Of a DNA stretch of 64,000 bases, positions 36,017 through 48,144 are shown piece by piece. The notes under the pieces were generated by a model. The model was given only the letters and a program-made list of their open reading frames with translations, had not been told where the DNA came from and ran no database searches. The stretch lies in contig OZ024783.1 of assembly GCA_964017065.1 (NCBI GenBank), positions 8,440,867 to 8,504,866 of the forward strand, read 5' to 3'. A program made the position numbers and the translations under genes. Positions within the stretch are counted from its first letter, which is position 1. Every line of letters begins with the position of its first letter. This DNA is from Haliclona indistincta (Eukaryota; Porifera; Demospongiae; Haplosclerida; Chalinidae).

Positions 36017-36590
36017 TTATAAATTATCTGCTGGTACAATTGCACTGAGCTCGAGTGTAGTATCTACAAAAAGAAGACCAGATTCGATATCCTCTCGAGC
36101 AGGTGTGACTGATGCAAATATTGATTTCTTTCCACAAAAGCAATGTTGAAACAACAATTTAATTTGACCTAACTTTAAAGAGTTTTCAGGTTGTCTGACA
36201 AAGAAAAACGAAGAGGAAACATTAGCGGTATCAAATAAATGGCTAGTTAACAATACTTTTATTCGATTACCATCAAGCTTGATGTAGCGAGTGAGTTCCA
36301 ATACCTCTCTTGATACAGTTCACATTTCTTCTTCCAAACAAGAAAGAAGAAGCCCAGATAAAGGTGTCCAAGTGGACATTGAAGGGAATTGTCTCAATCT
36401 GTGTTGAACTTTCGCCTTTCGTTTTTCCTCTTCATAACGAAGGCACAAGTCATTGAACTCAGGTATTGATTCACGATAGAGAGCCTTTAACTTTATTACT
36501 TCTCCATCATTGAGTGTGGATCTTTTTATCAGAACTACTTTGGAATTCTTGAGGTCCTTCAGGATGAAGAAGTGCTTTCTCTGGCAATTG
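36017..36590 (-). pseudogene. Coding remnant with a single in-frame TGA, family unknown
   Basis: The minus strand is open and protein-like from about 36590 to 36017 apart from one TGA near 36336. Segments include KHFFILKDLKNSKVVLIKRS, IPEFNDLCLRYEEEKRKAKV, then after the stop LELTRYIKLDGNRIKVLLTS and FFFVRQPENSLKLGQIKLLF. I do not recognise the family. The rich hydrophobic core and charged segments argue for former coding sequence. It converges on the MULE-type pseudogene to its right. Confidence 0.45.
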
Positions 36591-36689
36591 ACCGGAACAC
36601 TCTAAAAAGTGTGCCCAGACAAACAACCGATAAGTTTCCAAAACCGTAGCTTCAGGGTATCGCCTGTTGAATGTTTTACAGAGTGCATG

Positions 36690-38232
36690 GGTATACTAGT
36701 GGCAGAGGATGTGGATAGCTTGAAGTAGCTGGTCGATACCTTCAAAAAGTCCAACAATGAGAACCCGTATTGATATGGCAGGCAGACAAGGATATCAAGG
36801 AGCGAGATGTGCTCAAAGAATGCCTTCCAGCAGATGCTGTTATTCTCATTTGCCTTTTCCACACTCTTAGATCTTTTAGAAGAGAGTTTTCTTGTGAAAA
36901 AATGGGAATTACATCAGGTCAGAGACAGCTATCTCTAGAATTAGTGCAAAAGATGGCTTACAGCTCAACAGAAGAAGAGTATACGCCAAAGTACACTCTG
37001 AGTTTCAACGAGATGTCTCTAAGGTTGTGGAAAAGTACTTTGAGGAATGTTGGCATCCCATTCGAAAAGAATGGGTCATGGGGCTCAAGGCAGAGAGTGG
37101 AAGCTTCCTCAATACGACAAACAACCGTCTGGAAAGCATAAATGGGAAACTGAAGCAAGTGATTAGTCGCCACAGCTCGCTTGAGAAGTTCATCGATAGC
37201 TTTTTTACGATTCTTGCCACACTGAGAACTGAACGTGACCACAAAGCTGCGGTCATGCATGTTTCAAAAAGTCAAGGTGCAGAATTTTGAGCAGGGCAGT
37301 GCAGAGAGCAGGTAGTGAATTTTTTATACTTCATATGCTTCTTCGTTTGTTCTCAATCAACTGAAAATGGCACTAAAGGTGAAGAAAATAAGAGAAGATG
37401 GTGATGAATATCGAGTGACAACATCAGAAGGAGAGAAATTAGTGTCTTTGGGGAACTGCATGCGGTTGCATGTTTCACACCTCAATGCACCTTGTTGTCA
37501 TATGCTTGCATTGTGTCCCCAGGTTGGGGAATCCCTGTATGATCCTACTTTATGTGATGAATGGTGGACATATGGTTACTATCGATCAACCGAGCGTTTG
37601 TTTGCAGACAAATCTCCCCATTCTTCTTCTCTTCTTGTTACAACAGTGACCAAATCTAGCCGTCCTTTGAGCCAGCATGAGAAGTATTGTAAAGCTCTTC
37701 TTCTATCTTCAGAGTTAGCTTCTGTTGCTAGTGCTGCATCCAACGTTCATTTTGAGCGTAGAATTGAGCTGTTGTCGAGACTCACTGATCACTGGAGAAG
37801 AGCTAGGTGAAGAAGTTACTGTTACTAAAGTATGGTAAGTATATACTTTTTTGCTAACTTTAGTTGTTAATATACGTATGTGATGATACTGAATTTTTAA
37901 AAGAGTCTGCAAGTGAAAATGAATGTGAAGTACATGACCCAGAGTATGTTGATACACATGGAGTTGGACTTGAGGGTTAGTGCGTGTGCATTAGTTAGTG
38001 TGCCACTATATATGGATTGCACTTTAGGTCCTTTTTCCAATGATAGTCAAGTTGGAGATACTCTAGTTGGTGATGTATGTGTACAAGAAGGTGGAGCTAA
38101 GGGTATGTATTATTCGGCCTAGCATATTTACACTTATGTACAACTATGTTGTTCTATAGGTGAAGATGTTGTTGCTAAGGAATGTGATGTTGCTAGTAGT
38201 ATGTCTGGACAGGAAAGATTTGTAGGTAAGCA
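36690..38232 (+). pseudogene. ZSWIM1/3-like MULE transposase-derived gene, frameshifted
   Basis: The frame from 36770 reads ADKDIKERDVLKECLPADAV then LFHTLRSFRREF, the first-aspartate and histidine region of MULE transposases as in ZSWIM1/ZSWIM3. After a shift near 36990 it continues KYFEECWHPIRKEWVMGLKA and NNRLESINGKLKQVISR. After shifts near 37265 and 37310 it reads YASSFVLNQLKMALKVKKIR and a SWIM-like segment ending PCCHMLAL. Small downstream exons with AG/GT borders (about 37900-37970, 38028-38101, 38160-38225) may extend it. At least three frame changes argue against a working gene. Confidence 0.6.
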
Positions 38233-38676
38233 CACTCAATAATGATATTGTATCACTACATCATGGGGTCTCCCCAATAGAAGGTGCAATCTCTCTCAGC
38301 TCAAATATCAGTAGTGGCATACCTACACATACATGTACAGGGCAATGTGATATTAAAGCGTCATGAATGATCATTTCTTCTTTTTTACAATGTAGTTGAG
38401 AGAAGAACAAGCTAGACTGGAGGTGCTGATGGATCATCAAAGATGACACTATCACAGTCCAGTGTGTATTATACTAGTCAACTACTCTGTTGTGTGTGTT
38501 CATGGTTTGTATTTGTACATAAAATTTTAATTACATTAATGTTTCTCACTTGATAAAGGATTGCCTCATGCTGCGGTTTGATTTCTCCATCCTGTCCATT
38601 TTGAGTTGGAGCTGCGCAGTAAGCGATGGATGCGAACCAGAGCTAAACAAGAGAAGAAGACATTTGTTCAAGTGAT

Positions 38677-38946
38677 ATGGACGACAAAATCGTCGAACCT
38701 CCGAAGAAAGTCAGAAAGCTCGCTATCGAGGAGCCGGCCTTGTGTACTGCTGTGGAACCGCCATCGGTCGAAGGCAACATTGTACGTCATCGTTCAAGTC
38801 ATCGTGTGAGCTCTGAAGTGACTGGACCTCCGTCGAAAATACCAAAGCTAGACGAGGTAACCACGCCATGGAAAGGGTCTACAAGCAAGCTATGTACTGT
38901 AACAAGCCAGCAACCATCTGCTAGTACTGCTCATGATGGAGAACAA
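38677..38946 (+). CDS. Possible first exon of an unknown gene
   Basis: An ATG at 38677 opens a frame that reads MDDKIVEPPKKVRKLAIEEP and later PPSKIPKLDE, and ends at a good donor (CAA, GTAAGTG) at 38947. Basic PKKVRKL-like words resemble nuclear localisation signals. The codon use is protein-like. No downstream exon was securely joined; a THAP-like remnant begins about 400 bp downstream. Confidence 0.4.
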
Positions 38947-39329
38947 GTAAGTGTTATAATACTTTTAATGCATGTAACGAAGTAACTGTACGTGGTGACT
39001 GATTATCGCTTCATTACTCTAAGTACTGTTTAAGCATAGTCTCATCAATGGAGTGAAAATTTGCAAGGAAGGGTCTGGTGCTAACATTGGAATGTTGTGG
39101 GCAGGTGTTTTGATAACCAGCTTACTACAAGTCAGTTATCTTGAGCTTGTAAATAATTAGTATACTATGCATATGGCTTTGAATGTACAATAGACAACTT
39201 TACTATAACGGCTCAGGAATTTAAATTAAATTAATAATATTAATTTTTGAACGTAAACTCACTTCCGGAGTACATCGAGTGAAGAAAGCTAGAAGAATGG
39301 AGACGCCAAAACTGCCACATAATTATGCC

Positions 39330-39620
39330 TGCTGTAAATAGCCTAGATGCCTGGACGTGTGTGCATTGACTTTAGTAACAACCGTGAAAATGGCAGCAGT
39401 GTTTCGAAGCGTCGTATTCCAAGAAATCTGTTGACAGAACGAAGAGAAAGGTAGACGAATGCTCTTGGACTGGACAGAAAGCCTGCTCAAGGTACTACCA
39501 CCTAGTATGTAGTCGGCATTTCCTATTCCAGATACTAGGCACACCCCAGACATCACCCTTAGAATGCGCTTTGGTTCTCTAAAAGCCAGACTAGCTGTGG
39601 CGAGGGGGTCAAGGCACGCG
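39330..39620 (+). pseudogene. Possible THAP zinc-finger remnant
   Basis: In the plus frames one reads NLLTERRE, then WTGQKACSRYYHLVCSRHF. The VCSRHF end is typical of the THAP domain (C-x-x-H pair). The frame is broken at least once and upstream cysteines are uncertain. Probably a decayed P-element or THAP gene piece. Confidence 0.3.
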
Positions 39621-40104
39621 CTGCTATTACGAGACCTTGATCTTCAAGCTGTCAGTGTAGGGCTACATTGTTTTTTGCTTCTAAGAGCTCGCCCAGAGTA
39701 GTACAAGGAATGTCATCTTCTACTAATATCACTAAAACTAGAGTTGGCACAGTAGTTTTGACGGCCTCGTCGTCTACGGTACGGCCATTTGCATGGCGCT
39801 CCCGTTCGCTAGCAACTAAACTTTTAGCTAGTGGATGGCTCTTCGCAAACAGCGCTAACAATAGACACTATCATGTGAATCGGCATGCTTTTTACTACTG
39901 TTTTTGAAGTTTATAATCCTCATAGAGCAGGCGCATGTAGTGAGCTACCCGCTGTTCTTGTAACCACCAGCAATGGCAAAGTACTCCAAAATCACGGAAG
40001 AAAGTACTCCGGAAGTGACGTCACGATCAATTAACATATTTCTGGTTATACTAAAGTTGTCTATTGTGAATGTGCTTACGTTTCTCAAGAAGATCACTGT
40101 ATAA

Positions 40105-40710
40105 TGTATATTGTTATGCCTCGGTGGGCGGAGCCACGGGGCATACAGTAGTCGTGTTGTGTATGTATGTATGTATGTATCTGTCTGTCTGTTGGCAGGA
40201 TTTCTCGTCGCTCGCTCAAAACTAAGCGCTGAAACGTGCAACACAATTAAGCTAAAGTCGATATTTGCTTGAAAATGAATTGTAAGGATTTTGGTTCTAA
40301 GGCTCTGTTCCTGAGTTATGGGGTGAATTGCTCACGGCTGGTTCGGTTTTGTAGCGCACACTGAAAGTTAAGCTATGAAACTAGCAATGCAAGTAGAACA
40401 CGTACGGTATATATCTCGCTTTAGAACATTATAAACTTTATACGAAGCTTAGTTTGTGAGTTATGGCGCAATTTGCTCACTCGCGATCGATCATGGGCTG
40501 GTGCTTGTGTGCTGTGCCCTGCACTTGAACTGAACATTATAGACACGCCCAGTTGAATTAGTGGTCAGCACTGATTGGCTTCTGATTGCATAACTATTAT
40601 ACTGCATTGTGATCACTCATCACTGTACAGAAAGGTATAATAGCTGCAGTTTGTTGCTGTGTATGTGAAATGGTTATATTCCACCGAGTCATCTGTACCT
40701 TTGGTGCTTC
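40105..40710 (+). mobile_element. Hairpin-headed repeat, TTATGCC type
   Basis: It begins TTATGCCTCGGTGG and closes the head hairpin with CCACGGGGCATA, followed by GTAT and TCTG microsatellites. The head resembles that of family B (TTATGCCACG). The right limit is not defined; sequence without recognised genes continues to the TTAA element at 40716. Confidence 0.45.
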
Positions 40711-40715
40711 ATTAA

Positions 40716-41286
40716 CCCTTTAAGCCCAATGACGCCATTTGGCGTCATACATACTTCAGACAGCATAACTTTATGAAAAAGTGCTAAAATATCCCAAAAT
40801 TAAGCCAAATTGAAGAATACAAATAACCGCCCAAAATTGACTGGTTTTCGGCGCGCCCCCTGCGCTAAACGTATTGGCTTCGGCATTTATATGGCTTCAG
40901 TGCAAATTTCACAACGTTTTAGGAAAAACAAAATGGCTGCCAAGAAAATTTGGACATTTTGTGGCTTCGGGTGCTCGGAAAACACATTTTTATGCATTCT
41001 CTATGATCTGGGCTACATTTTACACTCACCAAAACCACTGCTATTTGTATGTACTTTTCAGTAGCCAGCCCCAAAGTACTAACTTTGAGGAAAATTTGAC
41101 GAGGTCGCTGCACTTTATCGGCTTCACTTTCGAAGTGGGAGGGGCATATCGACCGACTTGAGTGTGGGCAATTGCGACTACTCACTGGCGTAAAAGGACG
41201 CAAATTTGAGACCAAGATATTCACGATAGAAGTGGTCAGCATTTACGAGGTTAAAATTTCAGCAAGATAATTTAGTAATTAAAGGG
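40716..41286. mobile_element. TTAA-flanked piggyBac-like MITE
   Basis: Ends are CCCTTTAAGCCC and AATTAAAGGG, with TTAA at 40712-40715 and 41287-41290. The element (571 bp) is closely similar to 42623-43212. Short open frames inside are shared with that copy only partly and carry no recognised domain. Confidence 0.8.
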
Positions 41287-42494
41287 TTAATAACTGACTT
41301 GCAATTTGCTGTACAAACAAATTTTAGCAAAATCCATAAGTCATATAATTATTACAAGCCGCAATGTTGTGCTAAGCCTGTTCATACCTTTTCCGAGTTT
41401 CAAAAGTTAACGCTGCATGGTCTCTGTAGTTCGATGGACAGACAGAATGAACAACAAACCACCTGCTGGCCGTGTATCCCGACTGTTCCATTTCAGACCA
41501 TTAGTAGCGATGTCAGAAACCGGGTCATTACCAGAAAAGAAACGACACGGACAATAATTATCCGGAAATTTCTCTGTATACCAACAGTGACATTTTGTAT
41601 TACGGGCATTTAGGGCAAGCGAACAACCACACACCTGTAGTCAACAAACGACTGAAATACTTTTTTCGAACTGGATATGTTTAGTAGAAGGTCTTAACAA
41701 ACCGACCATGCCTCTAAGAAAGTGCCACTATGAGCGCAAATTCGTCCCTCAGAAGACGAGCCATTCGCGAGGCAGCCCCATTGCTGTAATACGATAGTTG
41801 ATCGTTTTCAAAATTTCATATGGCTGGACCAGGCTAACGGGCAAATTTTACAAGTTTTTCGAACCAGATTGTTGTTCACAGCTATAAATAGACCTTGTTT
41901 TAGCTCCGGTAGACGTTCGCATACTTGTCCCCCAGAGGCAAAATTTTTACTCTGATTTACTGATAATTAGAAATGTGAAATTACGGTCATCATGGTTTTT
42001 CAGTTTTATCGTAGCTATACTGCTTCAGCGACCTAGCACTGTACTCTTACCTATCTTTTTGTGTCTTCTGGATATGTAGATGACCGTTAAGACATCACGG
42101 AGTGGAAAATGTAGAGAAACCTGTACATGACCTATACATGTACATACACATTTAACCTATACATGTACCGCCAGCGTCGAAAATTGCCAAATTTATTTAA
42201 CAGGAAGTAGGCGTTGCCCTGGACATATGAAGAGAAAACATGAAAGCTAGTCAGCTTGGGAAACGTTGTTTTTTTACATCAGTTGTACACCAACTTGTTA
42301 CTCCAGAATACGGATTTCAACTTACAAATGTTGGCTCTTGGAAATGTACGACGGTTACAAGTTCGCCGGACCCAGGATTGGTTGGTTCGAGTAGTAGCTT
42401 TTAGAGTGGCATACTCTCAGACGGTAAGGCAGACAACACAAACAAGCTACTATTTCTGTAGGCCTGGGTATTAGCTTCAATTTAGTAATACAAG

Positions 42495-44333
42495 TAATAA
42501 AAAACATTTTAACCAAAATGCAAGAGATTTAGGGTTGGTACATTTATCGAAAAAGTATGGAAACAAGATTTTGAAATGAAAAGGATTGTAACAATAGCAG
42601 TGTACTGCTACCTCCCTATTAACCCTTTAACCCCTATTGTCGCCTTTTGGCGACATACATACTTCAGACACCATAACTTTATGAAAAAGTGCTAAAATAT
42701 CCCAAAATTGAGCCAAACTGAAGAATACAAATAACCGCAAAAAATTGACCGGTTTTCGGCGCGCCCCCTGCGCTAAACGTATTGGCTTCGGCATTTCTAT
42801 GGCTTCAATGCAAATTTCACAACATTTTAAGAAAAAAAAATGGCTGCCAAGAAAATTCTGACATTTTATGGCTTCAGGGTGCTCGGAAACACATTTTCGT
42901 GCATTCTCTATGATCTGGACTACATTTTGCACTCACCAAGACCACTGCTAGTTGTGTGTACTTTTCAGTATTCAGCCCCAAAGCACTAACTTTGAGCAAA
43001 ATTTGACGAGGTCGTTGCACTTTATCGGCTTCACTTTCGAAGTGGGAGGGGCATATCGACTGACTTGAGTGTGGGCAATTGCGGCTACTCACTGGCGTAA
43101 AAGGACGCAAATTTGAGACCAGTAGCACCAAAGACACACGAGATATTCACAAGAGAAGTGGTCAGCATTTACGAGGTTAAAATTTCAGCAAGATAATTTA
43201 GTAATTAAAGGGTTAAATTAACCACAACTATCGAAGGCAGTTAATTTAGGGAGGTAGCATTACACTGCTATTGTTACAATCCTTTTCATTTCAAAATCTT
43301 GTTTCCATACTTTTTCGATAAATGTACCAACCCTAAATCTCTTGCATTTTGGTTAAAATATTTTTTATTACTTGTTTCTTTTCTTTTTTTATTAATGACT
43401 TAGTTGGCACTTATGCTAATACAGTGTATAAAGAGAACTAGCTATCAGCTGACTGCACTGCGGCGATCAGGCGACTCAATTTGCACTAGCTGCATGCAAC
43501 ACGTATCATGCAACATTAGCTAAGCTTAAGCTAGCATTCTTACAAGCCTGAACAGACAAATCCAGTGTAACAGTGATGATTTGCTCGTACAGACTGCTGT
43601 GAACACTGCTATTGGCAGCAGCACTCGCGTTCCAAGCAATTTGTACTAAGGTGCGCTTGTATTAGAATAATTATATACACGGGCGTGCGCGAGTAGGCGT
43701 AACCATTAACCAAGTAACGGAGTTCAAACAGAATGATGGATGGAGTCTGTTGTGGACCAAAAATTGCTGTTTTCCTGAAAATATTCGCTTCTGCTAGTGT
43801 TTTAGGCTTAAATAGATATCAGGTGCACTGCTCCCAACGACTAGTGTAGTTTCTGTGTAGGTTTTGTCTCGAATAGCTCACTAGCCACGGCGCTAGGCTC
43901 TCTGAAGAAGAAGAATTAGAAGAAGAAGAAGAAAGAAGATGAACAAACGGGTGACCACGTGAACTCTGGTATACCACCTTAGACCTGGTTTCTTTTGCTT
44001 CTGAAGGTCTCTTTGTAATCACACTAATCGTGCAAGGAGCTTCAGAACGTTAGATTAGCTTGAAACGGCCGTACGGCGAAGATATGGCAGTGCCGTACTT
44101 AGTGCCTCCAGGCGAGACGCCATCTTGTCATGCCCATACCAACTGGCCTTATAGTCTTTATTAGTAGACTCATTGTAAGCGCTTACCACTTAGGATAGCC
44201 CCTAGGTAGTTAAAATACCCCTAATGTCGTCAACAGCCAAGATATACGTGAATTATTGCTTTTAGCCTAAGTGTAGCCGCCATCTTGTTTTCCGCCCAAC
44301 CCTAAATATGCCACGACTACCGCGTGGCATAAT
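42495..44333 (-). mobile_element. Hairpin-headed element, family B, copy 2 (reverse), with nested insertion
   Basis: Read on the minus strand it starts at 44333 with TTATGCCACG, hairpin and CAAGATGGCGGC (44287-44276), carries a TTC microsatellite near 43905-43940, and ends in the foldback whose outer end is at 42495. The loop of the foldback is split by a TTAA-type element (42623-43212). It lacks the 688-bp foldback found in copy 1 and so shows that insertion's empty site near 43525. Confidence 0.8.
42623..43212. mobile_element. TTAA-flanked piggyBac-like MITE nested in family B copy 2
   Basis: Ends are CCCTTTAACCCC and AATTAAAGGG; TTAA is present at 42619-42622 and 43213-43216. The uninterrupted site CCTCCCTATTAAATTAACC is preserved, in reverse, in family B copy 1 at about 12525-12545. 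Confidence 0.9.
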
Positions 44334-44339
44334 ACTTGG

Positions 44340-45190
44340 CTGCATGAAGTTGTCAAAACAAAATTGCCCCACTGTTTTCTATGGCTATTTGGCGGCACCA
44401 ATTTTGTAAAGGTTGTTTACAGCTACTACATGTAGTATGAGTGGTAACAATTAACACGGTTACTAGCCATGACTTCTAAACAGTGTTGATAAGTCATTTA
44501 CTGACAGAATTAGCAATGAAAATATTGAAAGTACCAGTGTCTGCAGTACAGATGTACTATACATTATTTAGTGTTTCAAAGAACACACTGCAAAGAAGAA
44601 TACCTTTATGGACAGTGATAGGGCTAGATCTTTGGCCAGTCAGTTGCAACTGCATTCGGGACTCCGAGAACTGCTATTATCTCTTTCATTATAGCAATAA
44701 TCAACAACGCATTATTAATTATTATACGAAAACTAAGCAAGATATAACAGGACAACACTAATTTTCACACATATGACTGACAGGTTGCTAATCTTGCTGA
44801 TGAATTATAGAAACTAACAATCAGACTGTCAAAACGGAAATGTCCCACGTTTTTAAAAGTTCAGTATTTTTACATTATTTTTAGTGTTTTTACTCATGAA
44901 TTACTGCATTGAAATAAACTTTATTATGTGTTGAAAAAAATTACTTCTGGATATTTGTAATCGTTGAAGTGTAATTATATACGTGTGCTAAGATAAAGCT
45001 GTTCGAAGACAACTAGCGGGAAATTTTGTCTTGATGCGCGTTTATTAGAGTGAAAATTAAAACTCTAGATTTGTACGTATTTCGGGACACCGGCGGTTTG
45101 ACTGTTAGTTGCTTGAATACATGGAGGGAAGGGATCTGACGACACCATACTAGGATCCGCAATGTCAGTTGTAGGAAGAAGAAATTGACA
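44340..45190. other. No recognised gene
   Basis: AT-rich sequence with an unremarkable 92-codon plus frame (44483-44761) that shows no similarity I recognise. Confidence 0.3.
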
Positions 45191-45192
45191 AT

Positions 45193-46013
45193 AGTAGTAG
45201 TAGTAGTGACTGAATTGTGATGCGTGAGATTTTAAAACAGTGACTGTATCATCAGCTTGACGCACAACAAAGGTTCTCCGCTACAGTTCCTTCCCACACT
45301 CTCTCTTCACAGCCTCAATGCGAAAAAGCTCCTACTGGGTACTATAACCAAGAGGCCTTTCGTCTCTAATTTGTATGGCGGCGAGACTCATCAGTTGGCT
45401 CCGCTTACCCTTCACAGGAATGCAACCGCTTTTATAGCAGTCGGTTGCTAACAAGCCCCACCCCACCAACACACCCAGCTGAGTGTGCATGGTGACGATG
45501 CTAGCCATCACTGTGAAAGCTACCCAGCCTTACCTAGCTAGAGCTCAACACGAGAGAGGAGGGAGAGAGAGAGACTGTGTTTGGTGTGGGTAGTGAAATG
45601 TAGGGACGGCGAAGAGTGACTAGCAGGTTTATTGTATGGTGGAAACACAGCATATGTAATGGCTAGCAGCGTCGGATCCACGTGGGAGAGTAGAGACTTG
45701 CCTCGTCACCATGCACACTCGGCTGGGTGTGTTGGTGGGGCGGGGCTTGTTAGCGACCGACTGCTATAAAAGCGGTTGCATTGCTGTAAAGGGTAAGCGG
45801 AGCCAACTGATGAGTCTCGCCGCCATACAAATTAGAGACGAAAGGCCTCTTGGTTATAGTACCCAGTAGGAGCTTTTTCGCATTGAAGCTGTGAAGAGAG
45901 AGAGTGGGAAGGAACTGTAGCGGAGCACCTTTGTTGTGCGTCGAGCTGATGATATAGTCACTGTTTTAACGTCTCACGCATCGCAATTCAGTCACTACTA
46001 CTACTACTACTAC
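45193..46013. repeat. Long inverted repeat with arms of about 305 bp
   Basis: The segment 45193-45498 is mirrored at about 45704-46013 with small differences. The outer edges are GTA/TAC trinucleotide runs. The central 200 bp contains a GAGAGA tract and is not repeated. No target duplication was established. Confidence 0.75.
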
Positions 46014-46215
46014 TATGCTTGGACTGTCCACAGTGTTGGCAGCAAATTATATCAATACTCAGACAAGCAACGAGTCATAATTCTTGAAAGAGGCAACTTG
46101 TATTGGGAGATGCATCTCTACATACAACTCTGGCATTTGGCGATGTTGTTTCTGGTATCACCCACAGTTATTGATTTTCCAAACAACGTTTGATTGTGGG
46201 CTAGTTATGCTTTAA

Positions 46216-46663
46216 CCCTTCAAGTGCGGACAGCAATTCTAGCCTCTATTTTGTGAATTTCACTAACCTTTGAAACCATTAGACAGACAAACTAACGCTG
46301 TGATCACTGTTAATATGCAAAATCAACTTGCACAACGTGCGGGCTTGTTGTCAATGACAATTGCAGTTAACCACGCCCACTTGACGATCTACCAACTGTC
46401 GTGTGCTAGAATCACTCTCACTGGAGCAAAAAACGCCGCTTCTTGGGTCAAAACAGCACGTGTGAGACAAAGTTAGTGCACGTATGGCTGCTTTTGTATG
46501 TCAAGAAGCCCCTGGAGACCCAGTGGTGCCAATGGCTCGCCATCACACCCCACATAGCTGTATTTGGTCTATAGGTGAAATAAACTATCTTCGAATTTTA
46601 ACGCCCACTTCCGGTGACGTCAAACTTGCTGGGCGACTATAGTCGCCCGCCGCTTGTGAAGGG
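46216..46663. mobile_element. TTAA-flanked piggyBac-like MITE, diverged family
   Basis: Ends are CCCTTCAAGTGCGG and CCGCTTGTGAAGGG with TTAA at 46212-46215 and 46664-46667. Length is 448 bp. A GGCGACTATAGTCGCC palindrome lies next to the right end. Confidence 0.75.
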
Positions 46664-46819
46664 TTAAGTGATTCTAAGACATAACTGACAGTCTGACAGT
46701 TTAAACAAGAGTTCAATGGAACACATACCCTTTGCACTATACAAATAGAAATTGAGGTGAATGCTAAACGCCAGCACGCATTTAATTGAACATTTTTACT
46801 CAGTCTCACAATCGTGGCA

Positions 46820-47480
46820 CATCCACTTACCGGAATGTTCTAATCGGCGATGTTCCTAATAGGAATACATGACCATAGCACACGACAGGAGACTTTCTTG
46901 ACTTCGCAGCGGTCTTTCAAATAATAAATATTCAACAACCAAGCTGTTGAGAGCTATTTCATGACAATCTTCGAGCAGTAAGGCAGTAAATAGCCGCGTT
47001 TTTTGTACACACACATATAAACATACATACATACATACATACATACAGACAAAGCCAAACGCATAACCCTCCGGCGCCTATGCGCCCGGGGTAATAACAG
47101 ATAATACATGAGTTCAATGGAACACATACCCTGTGCGCTATGCAAAATTAATGTGCAGTAAATGCTAGTGACTTCATATTGTACGTGTTCGCTCAGTCTC
47201 ACAATTGTGGCACACCCACTTACCGGAATGTTCTAATCAGCGCTGTTGCTAATAGGGATACATGACCATAGCACGTGACAGGAGACTTTCTTGACTTCGC
47301 ATGCATCTTTCAAAGAATAAATATTCGACAACCAAGCTGTTGAGAGCTATTTCATGACAATCTTCGAGCAGTAAGGCAGTAAACAGCCGCGTTTTTTGTA
47401 CACACACACACACACATATATATAGACAAAGCCGAACACTTAACCCTCCGGCGCCTACACGCCCAGGGTAATTACAGTAA
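46820..47480 (-). repeat. Two tandem copies of a roughly 0.38 kb hairpin-headed repeat
   Basis: The sequence GACAATCTTCGAGCAGTAAG and its surroundings occur at about 46961 and 47357. On the minus strand each copy begins with a GC-rich head (GGCGCCGGAGGGTTA) followed by a GTAT or GT microsatellite and a conserved body. The head-then-microsatellite order resembles the array at 32.65 kb. Confidence 0.6.
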
Positions 47481-48144
47481 AATGAGGCTGTAGATATTGC
47501 TTGCGACCAGAGTTGGACAAAGGTTTGAATCAATTATTAGAACATTTTTTTCATTAAAAAATATTCAAAATTTTTATCTCCTTTCGAACATTCGTGCCAC
47601 ACCCACTATTGTTCAAAAATGCTATTTATATACATAGATAAGGCATTAATTTGATACTGAAGAACAATTACAGTCTGTAGTGAGGTCATAAAACTTAGTT
47701 TTTTGTCAAAGATGTGTTTTTGTTACCATTAATGCACAAAGAATGATTTGAACATTTGTTCAACAGAATGTTCGATAGTTCACATAGTGCATTCGTCCCA
47801 CCCTTACTTGTGACTTCTCAGTATAGGTGTCCACAGCTTTTTTCTGCTCAAAAGCATTGGTTTATGTAAGTGCACACAATGTGTGACGACTGGTTGTGCA
47901 TTATTGCAAGATCATGGAAAATTGCTAGAACAACACAGTGGCTTTTCAGTACTGTTTCAATTTTTTTCTACTTTAATTCAGTGATTTAAATTTTGAGATT
48001 GGTCTTATCCTTGAAAATAAAATCCTCTTAAAATTTTCCGCTTCATATCAATTGAGTACTGCAATGCCTTAATTGAAAATTATACTGTCTAATACGTCAT
48101 GTTTAACGTGTACACAGATATCACTACTGACATCAGGTAACACC

